From the NCBI GenBank assembly GCA_037178625.1, contig CM074148.1:744001-808000 (forward strand): a stretch of DNA of 64,000 bases, read 5' to 3'. The position numbers and the translations under genes are program-made. This document shows positions 1-12,294 of this stretch, piece by piece. Below the pieces are notes generated by a model that saw only the letters and a list, made by a program, of their open reading frames with translations, did not search any database and was not told the DNA's origin. Source of the DNA: Skeletonema tropicum (lineage: Eukaryota > Bacillariophyta > Thalassiosirophyceae > Thalassiosirales > Thalassiosiraceae). The stretch's first letter is position 1. The number at the start of each line of letters is the position of its first letter.

Positions 1-383
1 GGGAGTTGAAAAGTGCTTTTGATCGTTCTCCTCATTCTGCCTCTAATTATTATTTAGAGCTGCTGAATTTGAATCGTATTTGTGTTTTGAGTCGGAGGAT
101 ACATAAAATTAGACTGTACATTGACTCACAGCTGTGAACATGGCCGCTATATATATATATACATTGCGTAGATACTTTTTAGACGAAGTAGTAATCGTCA
201 ACATCTTGGCTTGCATCATCTCTATACATCTCAATACTTGGACGTCTTCTCCTCCACCAAAGTAAACCGTCCAATCTCTCTCCACTGCTTCACCCCCTCC
301 AAACAACTTGGATAGGTCCATACCACTGCGATTTCTGTGCATGTAAAGTTTGGTGGACATTCCAACACAAAGCTCTCCTTTCC
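1..383 (-). pseudogene. 3' fragment of cyclic-phosphodiesterase gene (array copy 1)
   Basis: Identical to 14532-14914, the 3' end of the intact minus-strand gene at 14762-15859. Only the last 50 codons (231-383) and the downstream flank remain. Both catalytic His motifs of the parent lie outside the fragment, so it cannot encode an enzyme. It is a by-product of the duplication breakpoint. The poly-(TA) run near 149-162 lies in its former 3' flank. Confidence 0.85.
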
Positions 384-944
384 GAGGCCGTATAATATTA
401 TACACGGGGCGGGAAAGACGTATCATTGCCCCATCACACTAACACTAACCATACTTCTCGTTCAATTTCAATCTCGTCATCATCATTTTCATTCATATCC
501 ATATCTTCAATGTGACGTGTCGTTGACAGATTTTCTTTTCCTTCTTCTACTTATAACTTCCATCACAGGTATTAGCTGTTATCTCATTCGGAGCATAGAT
601 AGGTAAGTGCAGTGCCCAATACTGTGTACGTTGTACGATTGTAATGATAATGCTTTAAAGGCCTAGGCATCTTCGGTGTGTTTGTTTGATCAGCTGTGTG
701 CGAATGAGAAATGAGATCATTTGATCAACTTCTTCGTATATCACTTTGATACACTATTGCACAATCAATGCGCGCTAACTTCTTCTCCTTCTCGTTTCAT
801 CATGTATTATATCTCTTTTATTACATTACCACAGTACAGGTACAGTGAGTCTCTATCTCTATCGAATCAAATATGAATACGAGTGATGCTTCTGAGCAAC
901 CCGAATCTGGATGCCCCCCTCCCCCTCCCGCCAGCAATAAACCC
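384..944 (+). repeat. Duplicated lipase promoter, leader and first 24 codons (copy 1, 5' partial)
   Basis: Closely matches 4550-5092, the region directly upstream of the lipase start, including the TATA-like stretch before 'acacggggcggg', the pyrimidine-rich leader and the ATG (here 873). The match ends after the proline run, about 24 codons into the lipase. Beyond it the frame enters unrelated spacer and stops after 79 codons at 1112. It is a 5'-truncated gene copy with an apparently complete promoter. It may transcribe the spacer, which is inferred from sequence only. Confidence 0.8.
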
Positions 945-3900
945 TATTTGCTCTCACTTCTCTGTTTTACACGTACCAACAAAACTACTTTGGCGTGCCA
1001 ACCTGTTAGAGTAGAGAGTAGTTCCGCGCCAGCCGACCACACGAAAGTGATGCCATCGCCAAAACTTGGCAGCAGAGCTTCACCATTTGAGCTCATTATT
1101 TGCGTATTGTAGGTACTTAACACTATGCACCAGAGAGTGGCGGGAGCCAAAAAAAATTTTTACTAACAAAAGTGCTAGTAATCATGGCGTCCAAAAAATC
1201 ACTATATTGGCAAGAGCGTTTAGCATGTTATCAGAGCAATTTGAACGACCGCTCTCTTTTGCAATCAATTCAGCATGTCTTCTTCTATCGGAAAATAATC
1301 AATCTATAGTTTATACTCACAATATTGGCCTCAGCCTAATCATTTTCCTACCTCACCAAAATTGGCCATATCTGCATATTTACTAGGGAACTAAGAGTAG
1401 CAAACTTTGGTGTGATAGTGTTCATTGATGCAAAAGGCTATAACCCGAGGTCAAAACACCATTGAACTACAAAACCGGCCGAATGACACAAGTGCCGACG
1501 ATACGATATGTATTATCCAATGCACATAACGTCAACGCTACTAAGCGCTACCAGACTTTAGACCATCCACATCGACAACCTAGTCCACACTAAGAGTCCA
1601 GTCCAAACGGAGCTACAGCGGATCAGGGAACAGTTGCAGCTCGGCATCGAAACGATACACCTACGGAGCGACAGACAAGAACGGTAGAGGTCGCAAACTG
1701 CGCACATAAAACCTCAACCACGTCAAGTGAGCAAACCGAATAAGAATCCAGATGTGATGAAAAACAAGCAGTGTTGGCAAAATATATCTGTGCCGAAGAT
1801 CCTAACACTTCAATGGGTGGCGAGAGCATAGACCGTGGCATAGGCACGGAGAATGCGTCACCTCAAAGGGTGCCAAAATCTTGGACTACGGAGGGAGATG
1901 ATGACGGAATGAAAACAGGTCGCAACAAATTGCAAACAGAACGAACAAGACATAGAAATGGTAAGACACATGAAACAGAATGAAAGAGCAAGTCGAACCA
2001 GCAGCATCGTGGGTCAGCTGAAAGGGTGTGTTAGAGTAGAGAGTAGTTCCTCTATCTGGCGCGCCAGCCGACCACACGAAAGTGATGCCATCGCCAAAAC
2101 TTGGCAGCAGAGCTTCACCATGAGCTCATTATTTGCGTAGGTACTTAATTGTATTAAGAGTCTACTAGATCATTCACACAGGTCTTTAGCACAGCCGTCT
2201 CTCCGGGGGACAATGGCTAAGCCTTAATCTACGCGCGAGTAATCATCTTGGAGAAGATGAGAATCAGCACAAACTAGAACTTGTTGAGAAGTGGCAAGGG
2301 AACGAGTCTGGTTTAGACGATTCATTGGTGCTACATTACAATCTGTCGACGGAGCAGCAAACAGTAACAACGACCTTGCATACTGATGTGTCCGTATCAA
2401 CAGTGAGGATGAGGATGCCGGAGGTGATGTTGTAAAGAAGATCTAAAGGGACCAAACTTCTCCGGCGGCAATGTCCAAAAATGCAGATCACTTCTCAAAA
2501 GATAATGACATTATTAGAAATGATTCTTAATAGAAGAGAAAAATTACTGTTACGTTTAATGTTTTTGATAGCGACAGTAGTGAATACAACCCCAATGATG
2601 ATGATGATGAAGAAGAGTCCATGAGCAAGATCCTACCGAAAGAAGATTGCAATCGAGCTCAAATATGTGTTATCGTAATTTGGTCGTGCGGTAACATCAT
2701 CTCTCATATTCAACGGGTTTCCCAAGACTCGCGTGAATGGAAATGCATTTTGCGCATTTAATGCGTAAGTTTGCAGGAGACATTGATAAGTTGATTGAAC
2801 ATTGGGTTGAGCACCACCATCAAATAATGGCCATGGTTTGATATGAATTGGATAAACCAGCGATAGAGAGCAAAAACCTGATAATTCATTCAAACCGTGG
2901 ATGCACTTTTCTCATCTGGAAGTTGCCAAGCGTCTTGAGCAAATCATTAATAACATCAAGCGGAAGACTTCGGGAGCAGTAGTCAGTATAGTAGCTGTAG
3001 CAGCTGCCGAGGAGACAAAATGTGTCAAGATTGAGCGCAGAGACGGTTATGTCAATCGTTCACTCGAACAACAGGCTACCGAGGGCAATCATACGGTTCA
3101 GGGAGCTGGTGCGGCAGCATTCACATAGTAGAGATCAATTGCATCATGGTGAGGATCTCTCTAGTTTTTCTTCGGAAGAGGGAAAAAGTAGCCGAACCCC
3201 ATCATTTTTCATTTTAACATAGGAATTGGTATATCAATTTTGGCGGGAATTTTCTTGGCGCTCGTTGGGGGCGCTTCACGGAGTGACCTGATTATTTCTC
3301 TTCATTGCGATGTTCTCTATCAAACGGGAAGTGCTCGAGAAAACTCATTCTGGAGTCACGTAAAAGTCTTTTCTCACGATTCTTCCTGTTCCTGCGCATT
3401 CAAACTTGGGGGAGGCAGCTCTGCGAGACTCGCGAACATAAGTACAAATCTAAGATAGGAGGATTTAGATCTAAGTAGATAAGTAGTAAGTACCCAGTGT
3501 AGTGCGTTGCGCGTAGAGATCTACAGTCGTTTGAGACATCTGTGTCACTCATTCAGCCTAAGTATCGATCAAGCGTGGCCACGTGGCCATACGGTAAAAC
3601 CGATCGAGCATATTATGTACCAGATATAGTACCGTATTAAACTTCTCTACCGGAGTTTTCAGTCCCGGTTTCGTCGCCAAAAATTTCTGAAGTGACAAAC
3701 ACAGGCGGTGGAGTCTAACTAATTGTGACATCACTCGCGAGTGAACCGTGCGTGTATTTGAATCTGAAGATGAAGAAAGAAGAAAGAAGAAAGAATCATT
3801 GCTTCCCAGGTGCGTGACAAGCGACAAAACAAATTCGGGTACGCGGGTGCTTGAACAACAACATAGCATTTAGACCACTTCCCTGAAACTTAATTTTGGC

Positions 3901-4549
3901 CACCATGGCCCAAAGCTAGAGGATTTTACTAACAAAATTGTGAAAAAATCGTTCTGTAGTCACAGAATTTGGAAAAGTGGGGAAATATCACAAAATGATC
4001 ACATAGCCCAATGGGCGTGCCCGCTGTGGAAAGGCCAATTTGAATCTGAAGAAAGAAGAAAGAAGAAAGAATCATTGCTTCCCAGGTGCGTGACACACGA
4101 CAAAACAAATTCAGGTACGCGGGTGCTTGCACAACAACATAAATATTATTTGAAATAGTTGGCATTGGCATCGCCATTTTTTTATTGCAAGGTGTGTATG
4201 GCGTCGTAGAGTGTGTTTCCCTGCATTAGACCCTGCTAGTATAGGTAAGTTCTTCTAGTTCTAGTCTTTCGAATTCAGATTTGAAAGGATGCAATTTGCC
4301 GATGCAATTTGTATTCTTCCCTGGGCTAACTTTCGCTAATACTTTTATCCCCTACCCCTAACTGCAGCAGCAATAGTCGTCTGTATGAACTACTAGCTAC
4401 TAGTCCTACCAAAAATATCTATCAGCGTCAGCTGCTTCTCCTTCTCTCGCTCATGGCGAAGGCGGGCGGTTAGGTTTAGGTGGATAGCATGATGGCCGTA
4501 CAGGACACATTAACTTCACCGATCCATCCTTCTTGACGTCGCTCACTCG
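945..4549. repeat. Repeat-rich spacer of array unit 1, no supported gene
   Basis: I see no convincing gene. Two internal direct repeats are visible. One is about 120 bp at 1005-1129 and 2030-2149, around 'gttagagtagagagtag'. The other is about 105 bp at 3758-3865 and 4039-4142, around 'aatcattgcttcccaggtgc'. Short Asp/Glu-coding stretches (for example 2570-2625) and open frames under 105 codons look like decayed mobile-element coding sequence, but I could not name a family. The same sequence recurs in unit 2. Confidence 0.6.
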
Positions 4550-5027
4550 GCCTCGGCATATATATACTATACACGGGGCGGGAAAGACATACCCTTGCCC
4601 CATCACACTAACACTAACCATATTTCTCGTTCAATCTCGTCATTATCGTTTTCATTCATATCCATATCTTCAATGTGACATGTCGTTGACAGACTTTCTT
4701 TTCCTTCTTCTACTAATAACTTCCATCACAGGTATTAGCTGTTATCTCATTCGGAGCGTAGGTAGGTAAGTGCAGTGCCCAATACTGTGTACTTTGTACG
4801 ATTATAATGATGATGCTCTAAGGCCTAGGCATACTTCGGCTTCGGTGTGCTTGTTTGATCAGCTGTGTGAATGAGAAATGAGATCATTTGATCAACTTCT
4901 TCGTATATCACTTTGATATACTATTGCATAATCAATGCGCGCTAACTTCTTCTCCTTCTCGTTTCATCGTGTATTATATCTCTTTTATTACATTACCACA
5001 GTACAGTGAGTCTCTATCGAATCAAAT

Positions 5028-7235
5028 ATGAATACGAGTGATGCTTCTGAGCAATCTGAATCTGGATGCCCCCCTCCCCCTCCCGCCAGCAATAATGGGA
5101 GTGTACATGAAGACGTCGAGGTTGTATCTGGTGCTGGTGACAATATCATTGGTTATATCAACAGCATGCTCTTTACCAGTGTAGGTGTAGATCCCGAGAC
5201 AGGCCTACAGAGCGATGATGGCTCAGATGATGAAACTGCAGTAGCAGAAAATCCTCGTCATGGGCTTTGGAACTGGAATGCAATGTCAAAGTGTGTCAGT
5301 GCTGCTGTAGTGTTGGCATTGGTTGTCACTGGAACAGGAATTGGCATCCGGGAGAGTGAGAATCAAAAGATCAAGGCAAACCAAGCTGCTGCTATCACGA
5401 GCAAGGCCTCCAAAGCCAACGCGCGAAAGTCGAAATCGTCGAAAGATCATATCTTGTGGGCAGGCAGTGGAGGAGGGTGGGGAGCCATGGTAGCACAATC
5501 GGCATATGCTCAAGTCTTTTCCAACCTTGGTATTCTCGGAGGACATGATGACACGAAGCCTAAAATCAAGGTGATTGATGTGACCTCCGGATCAAGCTGG
5601 TTCACTTCCCAATTCGCATTCAGTCAAAATTACTTCGACGCAGTTGTCAATGGAGACGCCACCTCACTTGGTCAATTTACCGAAGCATGGATGAATGCCT
5701 ATGCTACTACTCAATCCAATATTCCGCCCACCTGTGGTCCACTTCAAGACTTATGTGACATGGGTGCCTCCGCCGGTGCACTCTCTGGAATCGTATCCCT
5801 CATCCCATTGGCGCTCTACTACAATCAATCATGGTCTGAAATTGTCTACGCCATGTACGAGGCGGCTTCCACCTTGGCTTACGACGATCCGAATATGTTA
5901 TCGGTCAAGGCTTCTTCTTCAGAAAAGCTGGCTGACTTGAGAGGAGTAGATGTTTGCTTTCACTTGTCGCTTTTGCCCAATGCACGTGCACGTGATGCTG
6001 ATACGATCACTTATCTTGCCAAGGATCACCACAATGTGTCTTCTTCCTACACTGTGCCTCTTCCTTATGACTACTGTATTGGCGACACCGATGAGGAATG
6101 GCTACCTAGCACCTTCCCTGGTGGAAATGTCTACAACATCAACAAAGATGCCTCCTTCGCCAACTCCAATGTTGTCAAGGGCTTCCCGATGTTGCCACCC
6201 CAGGAATCAGACGGATTGTATGTCACTCCAGAACACTGACGAGGGTTCCGATGAATCAATTGTTAGTCTGTCACCGAAAAAAATGTCTGCACCATTTGGA
6301 AATGATCCTACCGCCCTACAGCTTAGTGTCGCCGCATCTGCCTCTTTGGGGTACATATCCGCAGACGCACCATCATTCTTCGCTCAATACTTTTCCATCC
6401 AATATTTTGGAATTGATAATTCGCCTGATCTAACACCAGAACAAAAGACGGTGTTCAAGACTGGTCTCAACCAGTTCCAAGAGTTTCTATGGTCAACTGG
6501 ATTTTTGGCCAACGCAGCTACTAATAGTGGATGGACCGAACCTAATCCTAATACCATGCCCCCAGCGACTGAATCGGACTATTGGTTCACCGATGGTGGA
6601 CATACGGATATTCTAGCCGCCGCACAAGCAATTGCACGTTACCAGCATCGATATGGTACATCCAATCCTATCAAACTCATCATCTCCAATCAGAATTCTG
6701 TCTCCGACACCCGAAACTATGAACACATTCTTGAATACTTTAGCTACAGTGAGAATGAAGGGAAAGAACCAGGAGACTTTGTTTGGCCAATGGGTGCGCT
6801 CCCTCGGGTGAGTAAGCAGATTTTTGGAGAGGCTCTTTCTGCCGAGGATCTAGATGGATTGTTTGAGCCTGTAATTGGGACCGACTTAACCATGGCTGTC
6901 TTGCCCGTGGCTACTACTCTTGACAATGGTGAGGGCCTTGTTCTTGTGTGCTTGCTCTTACTTCTTTTTGCTATATATATTTATTGAAATGGTTGAATTG
7001 ATCATTGTTCCTTCTACACATACACATACGCTAAACAGAACCATACGGAGTAAAGGCAGGACAGCAAGTGTCCATCGCCGTGATCAACTTAAACTCCAAC
7101 ATTCCATCCTTTGTACTTGGCGCGGCAATTCAAGTGTTCACGCCTGGTCTCGTCGCCTTGGCTGAAGGTATTGCATCAAGTACAGATCTTTCGGATAAGG
7201 TTGCCGCCTTTGTTGGTATTGATACAACCCCCTAG
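5028..7235 (+). pseudogene. cPLA2/patatin-like lipase, array copy 1, frameshifted
   Basis: Same gene as 12295-14501. One extra T at 6237 turns His-Asp into His-stop after codon 403, so the open frame ends at 6239. The frame then continues in another phase to the splice donor at 6929; the second exon is 7039-7235. The break separates the N-terminal TM segment, the glycine-rich oxyanion loop and the Ser motif from the catalytic Asp region, so a truncated product would lack the Asp of the dyad. The rest matches copy 2 almost exactly, which points to a very recent mutation or a base-calling error. Confidence 0.7.
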
Positions 7236-7265
7236 AGAGTACAAGTCCTGCTCGTAGAAAGTCGT

Positions 7266-7648
7266 GGGAGTTGAAAAGTGCTTTTGATCGTTCTCCTCAT
7301 TCTGCCTCTAATTATTATTTAGAGCTGCTGAATTTGAATCGTATTTGTGTTTTGAGTCGGAGGATACATAAAATTAGACTGTACATTGACTCACAGCTGT
7401 GAACATGGCCGCTATATATATATATACATTGCGTAGATACTTTTTAGACGAAGTAGTAATCGTCAACATCTTGGCTTGCATCATCTCTATACATCTCAAT
7501 ACTTGGACGTCTTCTCCTCCACCAAAGTAAACCGTCCAATCTCTCTCCACTGCTTCACCCCCTCCAAACAACTTGGATAGGTCCATACCACTGCGATTTC
7601 TGTGCATGTAAAGTTTGGTGGACATTCCAACACAAAGCTCTCCTTTCC
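7266..7648 (-). pseudogene. 3' fragment of cyclic-phosphodiesterase gene (array copy 2)
   Basis: Second copy of the 383-bp fragment, identical in structure to 1-383. It retains the last 50 codons (7496-7648) of the minus-strand parent at 14762-15859 and is cut at the same base, showing that both copies share one breakpoint. Confidence 0.85.
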
Positions 7649-8209
7649 GAGGCCGTATAATATTATACACGGGGCGGGAAAGACGTATCATTGCCCCATC
7701 ACACTAACACTAACCATACTTCTCGTTCAATTTCAATCTCGTCATCATCATTTTCATTCATATCCATATCTTCAATGTGACGTGTCGTTGACAGATTTTC
7801 TTTTCCTTCTTCTACTTATAACTTCCATCACAGGTATTAGCTGTTATCTCATTCGGAGCATAGATAGGTAAGTGCAGTGCCCAATACTGTGTACGTTGTA
7901 CGATTGTAATGATAATGCTTTAAAGGCCTAGGCATCTTCGGTGTGTTTGTTTGATCAGCTGTGTGCGAATGAGAAATGAGATCATTTGATCAACTTCTTC
8001 GTATATCACTTTGATACACTATTGCACAATCAATGCGCGCTAACTTCTTCTCCTTCTCGTTTCATCATGTATTATATCTCTTTTATTACATTACCACAGT
8101 ACAGGTACAGTGAGTCTCTATCTCTATCGAATCAAATATGAATACGAGTGATGCTTCTGAGCAACCCGAATCTGGATGCCCCCCTCCCCCTCCCGCCAGC
8201 AATAAACCC
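7649..8209 (+). repeat. Duplicated lipase promoter and N-terminus (copy 2), opening a 171-codon chimeric frame
   Basis: Equivalent of 384-944. The ATG is at 8138 and the first 24 codons match the lipase N-terminus. In this unit two extra bases near 8371 keep the frame open into the spacer to 8653, giving a 171-residue chimeric frame against 79 residues in copy 1. The added residues show no recognisable domain, so I do not call it a gene. Confidence 0.7.
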
Positions 8210-11200
8210 TATTTGCTCTCACTTCTCTGTTTTACACGTACCAACAAAACTACTTTGGCGTGCCAACCTGTTAGAGTAGAGAGTAGTTCCGCGCCAGCCG
8301 ACCACACGAAAGTGATGCCATCGCCAAAACTTGGCAGCAGAGCTTCACCATTTGAGCTCATTATTTGCGTATATTGTAGGTACTTAACACTATGCACCAG
8401 AGAGTGGCGGGAGCCAAAAAAAATTTTTACTAACAAAAGTGCTAGTAATCATGGCGTCCAAAAAATCACTATATTGGCAAGAGCGTTTAGCATGTTATCA
8501 GAGCAATTTGAACGACCGCTCTCTTTTGCAATCAATTCAGCATGTCTTCTTCTATCGGAAAATAATCAATCTATAGTTTATACTCACAATATTGGCCTCA
8601 GCCTAATCATTTTCCTACCTCACCAAAATTGGCCATATCTGCATATTTACTAGGGAACTAAGAGTAGCAAACTTTGGTGTGATAGTGTTCATTGATGCAA
8701 AAGGCTATAACCCGAGGTCAAAACACCATTGAACTACAAAACCGGCCGAATGACACAAGTGCCGACGATACGATATGTATTATCCAATGCACATAACGTC
8801 AACGCTACTAAGCGCTACCAGACTTTAGACCATCCACATCGACAACCTAGTCCACACTAAGAGTCCAGTCCAAACGGAGCTACAGCGGATCAGGGAACAG
8901 TTGCAGCTCGGCATCGAAACGATACACCTACGGAGCGACAGACAAGAACGGTAGAGGTCGCAAACTGCGCACATAAAACCTCAACCACGTCAAGTGAGCA
9001 AACCGAATAAGAATCCAGATGTGATGAAAAACAAGCAGTGTTGGCAAAATATATCTGTGCCGAAGATCCTAACACTTCAATGGGTGGCGAGAGCATAGAC
9101 CGTGGCATAGGCACGGAGAATGCGTCACCTCAAAGGGTGCCAAAATCTTGGACTACGGAGGGAGATGATGACGGAATGAAAACAGGTCGCAACAAATTGC
9201 AAACAGAACGAACAAGACATAGAAATGGTAAGACACATGAAACAGAATGAAAGAGCAAGTCGAACCAGCAGCATCGTGGGTCAGCTGAAAGGGTGTGTTA
9301 GAGTAGAGAGTAGTTCCTCTATCTGGCGCGCCAGCCGACCACACGAAAGTGATGCCATCGCCAAAACTTGGCAGCAGAGCTTCACCATGAGCTCATTATT
9401 TGCGTAGGTACTTAATTGTATTAAGAGTCTACTAGATCATTCACACAGGTCTTTAGCACAGCCGTCTCTCCGGGGGACAATGGCTAAGCCTTAATCTACG
9501 CGCGAGTAATCATCTTGGAGAAGATGAGAATCAGCACAAACTAGAACTTGTTGAGAAGTGGCAAGGGAACGAGTCTGGTTTAGACGATTCATTGGTGCTA
9601 CATTACAATCTGTCGACGGAGCAGCAAACAGTAACAACGACCTTGCATACTGATGTGTCCGTATCAACAGTGAGGATGAGGATGCCGGAGGTGATGTTGT
9701 AAAGAAGATCTAAAGGGACCAAACTTCTCCGGCGGCAATGTCCAAAAATGCAGATCACTTCTCAAAAGATAATGACATTATTAGAAATGATTCTTAATAG
9801 AAGAGAAAAATTACTGTTACGTTTAATGTTTTTGATAGCGACAGTAGTGAATACAACCCCAATGATGATGATGATGAAGAAGAGTCCATGAGCAAGATCC
9901 TACCGAAAGAAGATTGCAATCGAGCTCAAATATGTGTTATCGTAATTTGGTCGTGCGGTAACATCATCTCTCATATTCAACGGGTTTCCCAAGACTCGCG
10001 TGAATGGAAATGCATTTTGCGCATTTAATGCGTAAGTTTGCAGGAGACATTGATAAGTTGATTGAACATTGGGTTGAGCACCACCATCAAATAATGGCCA
10101 TGGTTTGATATGAATTGGATAAACCAGCGATAGAGAGCAAAAACCTGATAATTCATTCAAACCGTGGATGCACTTTTCTCATCTGGAAGTTGCCAAGCGT
10201 CTTGAGCAAATCATTAATAACATCAAGCGGAAGACTTCGGGAGCAGTAGTCAGTATAGTAGCTGTAGCAGCTGCCGAGGAGACAAAATGTGTCAAGATTG
10301 AGCGCAGAGACGGTTATGTCAATCGTTCACTCGAACAACAGGCTACCGAGGGCAATCATACGGTTCAGGGAGCTGGTGCGGCAGCATTCACATAGTAGAG
10401 ATCAATTGCATCATGGTGAGGATCTCTCTAGTTTTTCTTCGGAAGAGGGAAAAAGTAGCCGAACCCCATCATTTTTCATTTTAACATAGGAATTGGTATA
10501 TCAATTTTGGCGGGAATTTTCTTGGCGCTCGTTGGGGGCGCTTCACGGAGTGACCTGATTATTTCTCTTCATTGCGATGTTCTCTATCAAACGGGAAGTG
10601 CTCGAGAAAACTCATTCTGGAGTCACGTAAAAGTCTTTTCTCACGATTCTTCCTGTTCCTGCGCATTCAAACTTGGGGGAGGCAGCTCTGCGAGACTCGC
10701 GAACATAAGTACAAATCTAAGATAGGAGGATTTAGATCTAAGTAGATAAGTAGTAAGTACCCAGTGTAGTGCGTTGCGCGTAGAGATCTACAGTCGTTTG
10801 AGACATCTGTGTCACTCATTCAGCCTAAGTATCGATCAAGCGTGGCCACGTGGCCATACGGTAAAACCGATCGAGCATATTATGTACCAGATATAGTACC
10901 GTATTAAACTTCTCTACCGGAGTTTTCAGTCCCGGTTTCGTCGCCAAAAATTTCTGAAGTGACAAACACAGGCGGTGGAGTCTAACTAATTGTGACATCA
11001 CTCGCGAGTGAACCGTGCGTGTATTTGAATCTGAAGATGAAGAAAGAAGAAAGAAGAAAGAATCATTGCTTCCCAGGTGCGTGACAAGCGACAAAACAAA
11101 TTCGGGTACGCGGGTGCTTGAACAACAACATAGCATTTAGACCACTTCCCTGAAACTTAATTTTGGCCACCATGGCCCAAAGCTAGAGGATTTTACTAAC

Positions 11201-11816
11201 AAAATTGTGAAAAAATCGTTCTGTAGTCACAGAATTTGGAAAAGTGGGGAAATATCACAAAATGATCACATAGCCCAATGGGCGTGCCCGCTGTGGAAAG
11301 GCCAATTTGAATCTGAAGAAAGAAGAAAGAAGAAAGAATCATTGCTTCCCAGGTGCGTGACACACGACAAAACAAATTCAGGTACGCGGGTGCTTGCACA
11401 ACAACATAAATATTATTTGAAATAGTTGGCATTGGCATCGCCATTTTTTTATTGCAAGGTGTGTATGGCGTCGTAGAGTGTGTTTCCCTGCATTAGACCC
11501 TGCTAGTATAGGTAAGTTCTTCTAGTTCTAGTCTTTCGAATTCAGATTTGAAAGGATGCAATTTGCCGATGCAATTTGTATTCTTCCCTGGGCTAACTTT
11601 CGCTAATACTTTTATCCCCTACCCCTAACTGCAGCAGCAATAGTCGTCTGTATGAACTACTAGCTACTAGTCCTACCAAAAATATCTATCAGCGTCAGCT
11701 GCTTCTCCTTCTCTCGCTCATGGCGAAGGCGGGCGGTTAGGTTTAGGTGGATAGCATGATGGCCGTACAGGACACATTAACTTCACCGATCCATCCTTCT
11801 TGACGTCGCTCACTCG
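8210..11816. repeat. Repeat-rich spacer of array unit 2, no supported gene
   Basis: Second copy of the spacer, with the same internal direct repeats (about 8272-8396 with 9297-9416, and about 11025-11132 with 11306-11409). No intact gene was recognised. Confidence 0.6.
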
Positions 11817-12294
11817 GCCTCGGCATATATATACTATACACGGGGCGGGAAAGACATACCCTTGCCCCATCACACTAACACTAACCATATTTCTCGTTCA
11901 ATCTCGTCATTATCGTTTTCATTCATATCCATATCTTCAATGTGACATGTCGTTGACAGACTTTCTTTTCCTTCTTCTACTAATAACTTCCATCACAGGT
12001 ATTAGCTGTTATCTCATTCGGAGCGTAGGTAGGTAAGTGCAGTGCCCAATACTGTGTACTTTGTACGATTATAATGATGATGCTCTAAGGCCTAGGCATA
12101 CTTCGGCTTCGGTGTGCTTGTTTGATCAGCTGTGTGAATGAGAAATGAGATCATTTGATCAACTTCTTCGTATATCACTTTGATATACTATTGCATAATC
12201 AATGCGCGCTAACTTCTTCTCCTTCTCGTTTCATCGTGTATTATATCTCTTTTATTACATTACCACAGTACAGTGAGTCTCTATCGAATCAAAT

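Noticed and set aside
109..426. 105-codon minus-strand frame in the array copies (also 7374-7691)
   Set aside because: It reads a different phase from the true phosphodiesterase 3' end and has no start in the parental copy; a shadow frame.
2633..2893. 86-codon minus-strand frame in the array spacer
   Set aside because: Protein-like composition, but no start context, family or continuation; treated as possible decayed element sequence.
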